The notes beneath the pieces are model-generated. The model ran no database searches. It was not told the origin of the DNA and saw nothing but the letters and a program-made list of their open reading frames with translations. 5,397 nt of DNA from 2011-GWA2-47-8b sp964361325 (GTDB taxonomy: Bacteria; Patescibacteriota; Minisyncoccia; UBA6257; WO2-44-18): positions 1-5,397 of the forward strand of contig CAYHZT010000026.1 of the NCBI GenBank assembly GCA_964361325.1, read 5' to 3'. Of this stretch, positions 3,776 through 5,397 are shown piece after piece. The first letter of the stretch is position 1. Each line of letters starts with the position of its first letter. Both the position numbers and the translations under genes were made by a program.

Positions 3776-5305
3776 TTAAACCACTAAACGAGAAATTGAA
3801 TGGAGAACGCTTTTTCCGGTCATTGAAGCCGGCTGGTGAATACTCATAATTTCCAAAATCGTCGGCGCCACGTCGGCAAGGATGCCCGCCGCTTCTCCGC
3901 TGGCCGGCGGAAGGTCTTTGGCTTCGTAATTTTTCCCGACAATCCATACAGGAACTGGATCAGTGGAATGTTCGGTGTCTATCTTGCCGGTCTGGAGGTT
4001 TATCATTTCTTCGCAATTGCCGTGATCGGCGGTGATTACCAAAACACCGTCCTGTTTCAAAACGGCATCAACAATTTTGCCCATACAATTATCCACCACC
4101 TCCACTGCTTTAGTGGCCGCTTTAAGGTTGCCGGTATGGCCGACCATATCCCCGTTGGCGAAATTTAAAACAATAAAATCATATTTCCGGCTCTCAATCG
4201 CTTCCAGTACTTTTTCGGTTATTTGATAAGCCGCCATTTCCGGCATTTTTTCGTAACCTTCGGTGGCTGGCGAGGGGACGACTGCCCGGCTTTCCCCGGG
4301 GAACGGCGCTTCCCGTCCGCCGTTTAAGAAGTAAGTAGTATGAGCGTATTTTTCGCTCTCGGCGATATGGAATTGTTTTAGGCCGGCGTCGGAAATTACT
4401 TTTGCCAGCGGGTCAACGATGTATTGCGGTGGAAAAGCGACTTTGACCGGGAAATCTTCCTGGTATTGAGTCATCGTAACCAAAAAAAGTCCGTCCATTT
4501 TCATAAATGCTTCAGTTATTTGGCGGGCGCGATCCGGGCGGAAATTAAAAAACACGGCAGCATCGTTGCTGTTGATAGTGCCGATGGGTTTACCGTTTTT
4601 ATCAACGATGACAGTCGGCTCAATCATTTCGTCTTCAAGGCCTTTTTTGTAAGCCATTTCCAAAGCTTCCTTGGGGCTCCTGGCGGTCAGGCCTTTTCCG
4701 GATACCATCGCGTCAACCGTCGCCTTAGTGCGGTCGTAATTTTTCTGGCGATCCATTGCTATGATTCTTCCGGTGACGGTGGCGATTTTGCCGAGTTTCT
4801 GGGTTGTCATTTCTTTTTCAACCATTTCAATAAAAATTCCGGCCGAGCGGGGAGGGGCGTCTTCGCCGTCAGTGAAGACATGGACAAAAACATTGCCTTT
4901 GTATTTTTTTATTCTCAGCATTTTTATCAGCGCCAGCAGATGATCAATATGGGCGTGAATGCCGGAATTTGTCGCCAGTCCGAAAAGATGCACCGCCGGG
5001 CGTTTTATCACTTCGTCCCAAACGGGTATTTTAAAAAATTCGCCGCTTTGAATTGCCAGACTTATACGTGGATAGTTTTGATAAACGACGGTTCCCGCTC
5101 CGATGTTGGCATGGCCGACTTCGGAACTTCCGACTTCTCCCCAGGGAACTCCGACGGCGATACCGGCCGCCTGAAGTTTGGCGCCCAGATAATTTTCGCT
5201 GATTTTTTTGAGATTGATTTTTTTGGCGAGATAAAAAGCGTTGCCCTTGGTTTCGTCCGAGATGCCGACGCCATCCATAATTGCCAACACTACCGGTTTA
5301 GACAT
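3776..5305 (-). CDS. gpmI: 2,3-bisphosphoglycerate-independent phosphoglycerate mutase
   Basis: This cytosolic glycolytic enzyme interconverts 3- and 2-phosphoglycerate using two metal ions (usually Mn2+). At 509 aa it is full length for the family (E. coli about 514). The metal and catalytic residues are present: Asp11 (IMDG), nucleophile Ser61 (GSSEVGHANIGAG), Asp386 and His390 (NGDMVGHTG), Asp427 and His428 (TADHGN) and His446 (DTEHST). Substrate-side residues include the HAHIDH motif (117-122), Arg180 and Arg186 (GRIIAMDR), Arg256 and Arg259 (NFRPDRAR) and Lys319 (SEKYAH). One oddity is DGEDAPP (146-152): the usual motif is DGRD, whose Arg is a substrate contact in the Bacillus enzyme, and here it is Glu148. 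The start MSKPVVLAIMDG fits the family. AGGAG (5308-5312) is only two bases from ATG, and a TATAAT (5313-5318) adjoins it. The gene lies just downstream of a tRNA-Leu gene on the same strand and converges on xerC. Confidence 0.95.
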   Translation of the reverse strand: MSKPVVLAIMDGVGISDETKGNAFYLAKKINLKKISENYLGAKLQAAGIAVGVPWGEVGSSEVGHANIGAGTVVYQNYPRISLAIQSGEFFKIPVWDEVIKRPAVHLFGLATNSGIHAHIDHLLALIKMLRIKKYKGNVFVHVFTDGEDAPPRSAGIFIEMVEKEMTTQKLGKIATVTGRIIAMDRQKNYDRTKATVDAMVSGKGLTARSPKEALEMAYKKGLEDEMIEPTVIVDKNGKPIGTINSNDAAVFFNFRPDRARQITEAFMKMDGLFLVTMTQYQEDFPVKVAFPPQYIVDPLAKVISDAGLKQFHIAESEKYAHTTYFLNGGREAPFPGESRAVVPSPATEGYEKMPEMAAYQITEKVLEAIESRKYDFIVLNFANGDMVGHTGNLKAATKAVEVVDNCMGKIVDAVLKQDGVLVITADHGNCEEMINLQTGKIDTEHSTDPVPVWIVGKNYEAKDLPPASGEAAGILADVAPTILEIMSIHQPASMTGKSVLHSISRLVV

Positions 5306-5307
5306 AT

Positions 5308-5318
5308 CTCCTATTATA
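5308..5318 (-). promoter_or_regulatory. Merged -10 box and AGGAG site before gpmI
   Basis: On the - strand TATAAT (5313-5318) runs directly into AGGAG (5308-5312), then AT and ATG. If TATAAT is the -10 box, transcription starts near 5306 and the mRNA is leaderless, with AGGAG not transcribed. If AGGAG is used, the promoter must lie further up, possibly that of the tRNA, and the two-base spacing is unusually tight. No good -35 box lies 16-18 bases upstream, where the tRNA 3' end sits. Confidence 0.45.
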
Positions 5319-5336
5319 AACGTTTTGAGATTTTTG

Positions 5337-5397
5337 TGCTCCCGAGAGGATTTGAACCTCTAATCCCTTACGGGAACAGCGTCCTAAGCGCTGCGCG
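5337..5397 (-). tRNA. tRNA-Leu(UAG), 3' part; 5' part beyond the window edge
   Basis: Read on the - strand, the anticodon stem CAGCG (5389-5393) pairs with CGCTG (5377-5381) around the loop CTTAGGA, giving anticodon TAG (5384-5386), which reads Leu CUA and possibly other CUN codons. A long variable arm TCCC-GTAA-GGGA (5364-5375) marks a class II tRNA, as expected for Leu. The T arm AGAGG/CCTCT encloses TTCAAAT (5350-5356). The acceptor strand CGGGAGC (5338-5344) is followed by discriminator A (5337), correct for Leu. The next bases are CAA, so CCA is not encoded and must be added after transcription. The D arm and 5' acceptor strand are missing. Confidence 0.93.

Noticed and set aside
3512..3849. 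Two open frames on the + strand in the xerC-gpmI gap
   Set aside because: They read through inverted repeats, lack ribosome binding sites, have repetitive composition, and one runs antisense into gpmI.
3836..4168. 110-codon frame antisense to gpmI
   Set aside because: It is a mirror of a well-conserved coding region with no start signals of its own.

Overview
The window looks like a piece of a small, reduced bacterial genome, most probably of the Patescibacteria (CPR, Parcubacteria-like) type. This assignment is inferred from several traits, not from a search. IF-2 begins directly at its G domain. The partial tRNA-Leu has no encoded CCA. Most starts lack a Shine-Dalgarno sequence, some with promoters very close to the start. 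Short dispersed repeats are inserted in frame into housekeeping genes.

Layout from left to right. Bases 2-52 may hold the last codons of a lysine/arginine-rich protein. Bases 61-131 form a strong two-tier inverted repeat. A small gene of unknown function (172-489, +) follows, with a strong ribosome binding site and a perfect 11-bp stem terminator (502-531). That terminator also faces the convergent infB-rbfA operon (2372 to 577, -), whose two genes overlap by ATGA. Between infB and the divergent tyrosine recombinase gene xerC (2585-3490, +) lies an AT-rich imperfect palindrome of about 112 bp, flanked by the two promoters. xerC then converges on gpmI (5305 to 3776, -). The 285-bp gap between them is packed with nested inverted repeats, including a 144-bp unit bounded by perfect 15-bp terminal inverted repeats. 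Upstream of gpmI, on the same strand, is the 3' part of a class II tRNA-Leu(UAG) gene cut by the window edge.

The genes are housekeeping. IF-2 starts translation and RbfA matures the 30S subunit. The Xer-type recombinase probably resolves chromosome dimers. Cofactor-independent phosphoglycerate mutase acts in glycolysis, and the tRNA reads Leu CUA codons (possibly other CUN).

The most interesting signal is a dispersed repeat with core CTTCGACAAGCTCAGG. Clear copies lie in infB (twice, both translated PS(T/A)SSGQ) and a diverged one in xerC (another frame, PLQQVQGEP). Degenerate copies lie just past the rbfA stop and in the xerC-gpmI gap. In infB both copies fall at predicted surface turns, so the repeat seems to behave as a tolerated, protein-coding insertion element. 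No CRISPR array, transposase, complete rRNA or new defence system is visible.
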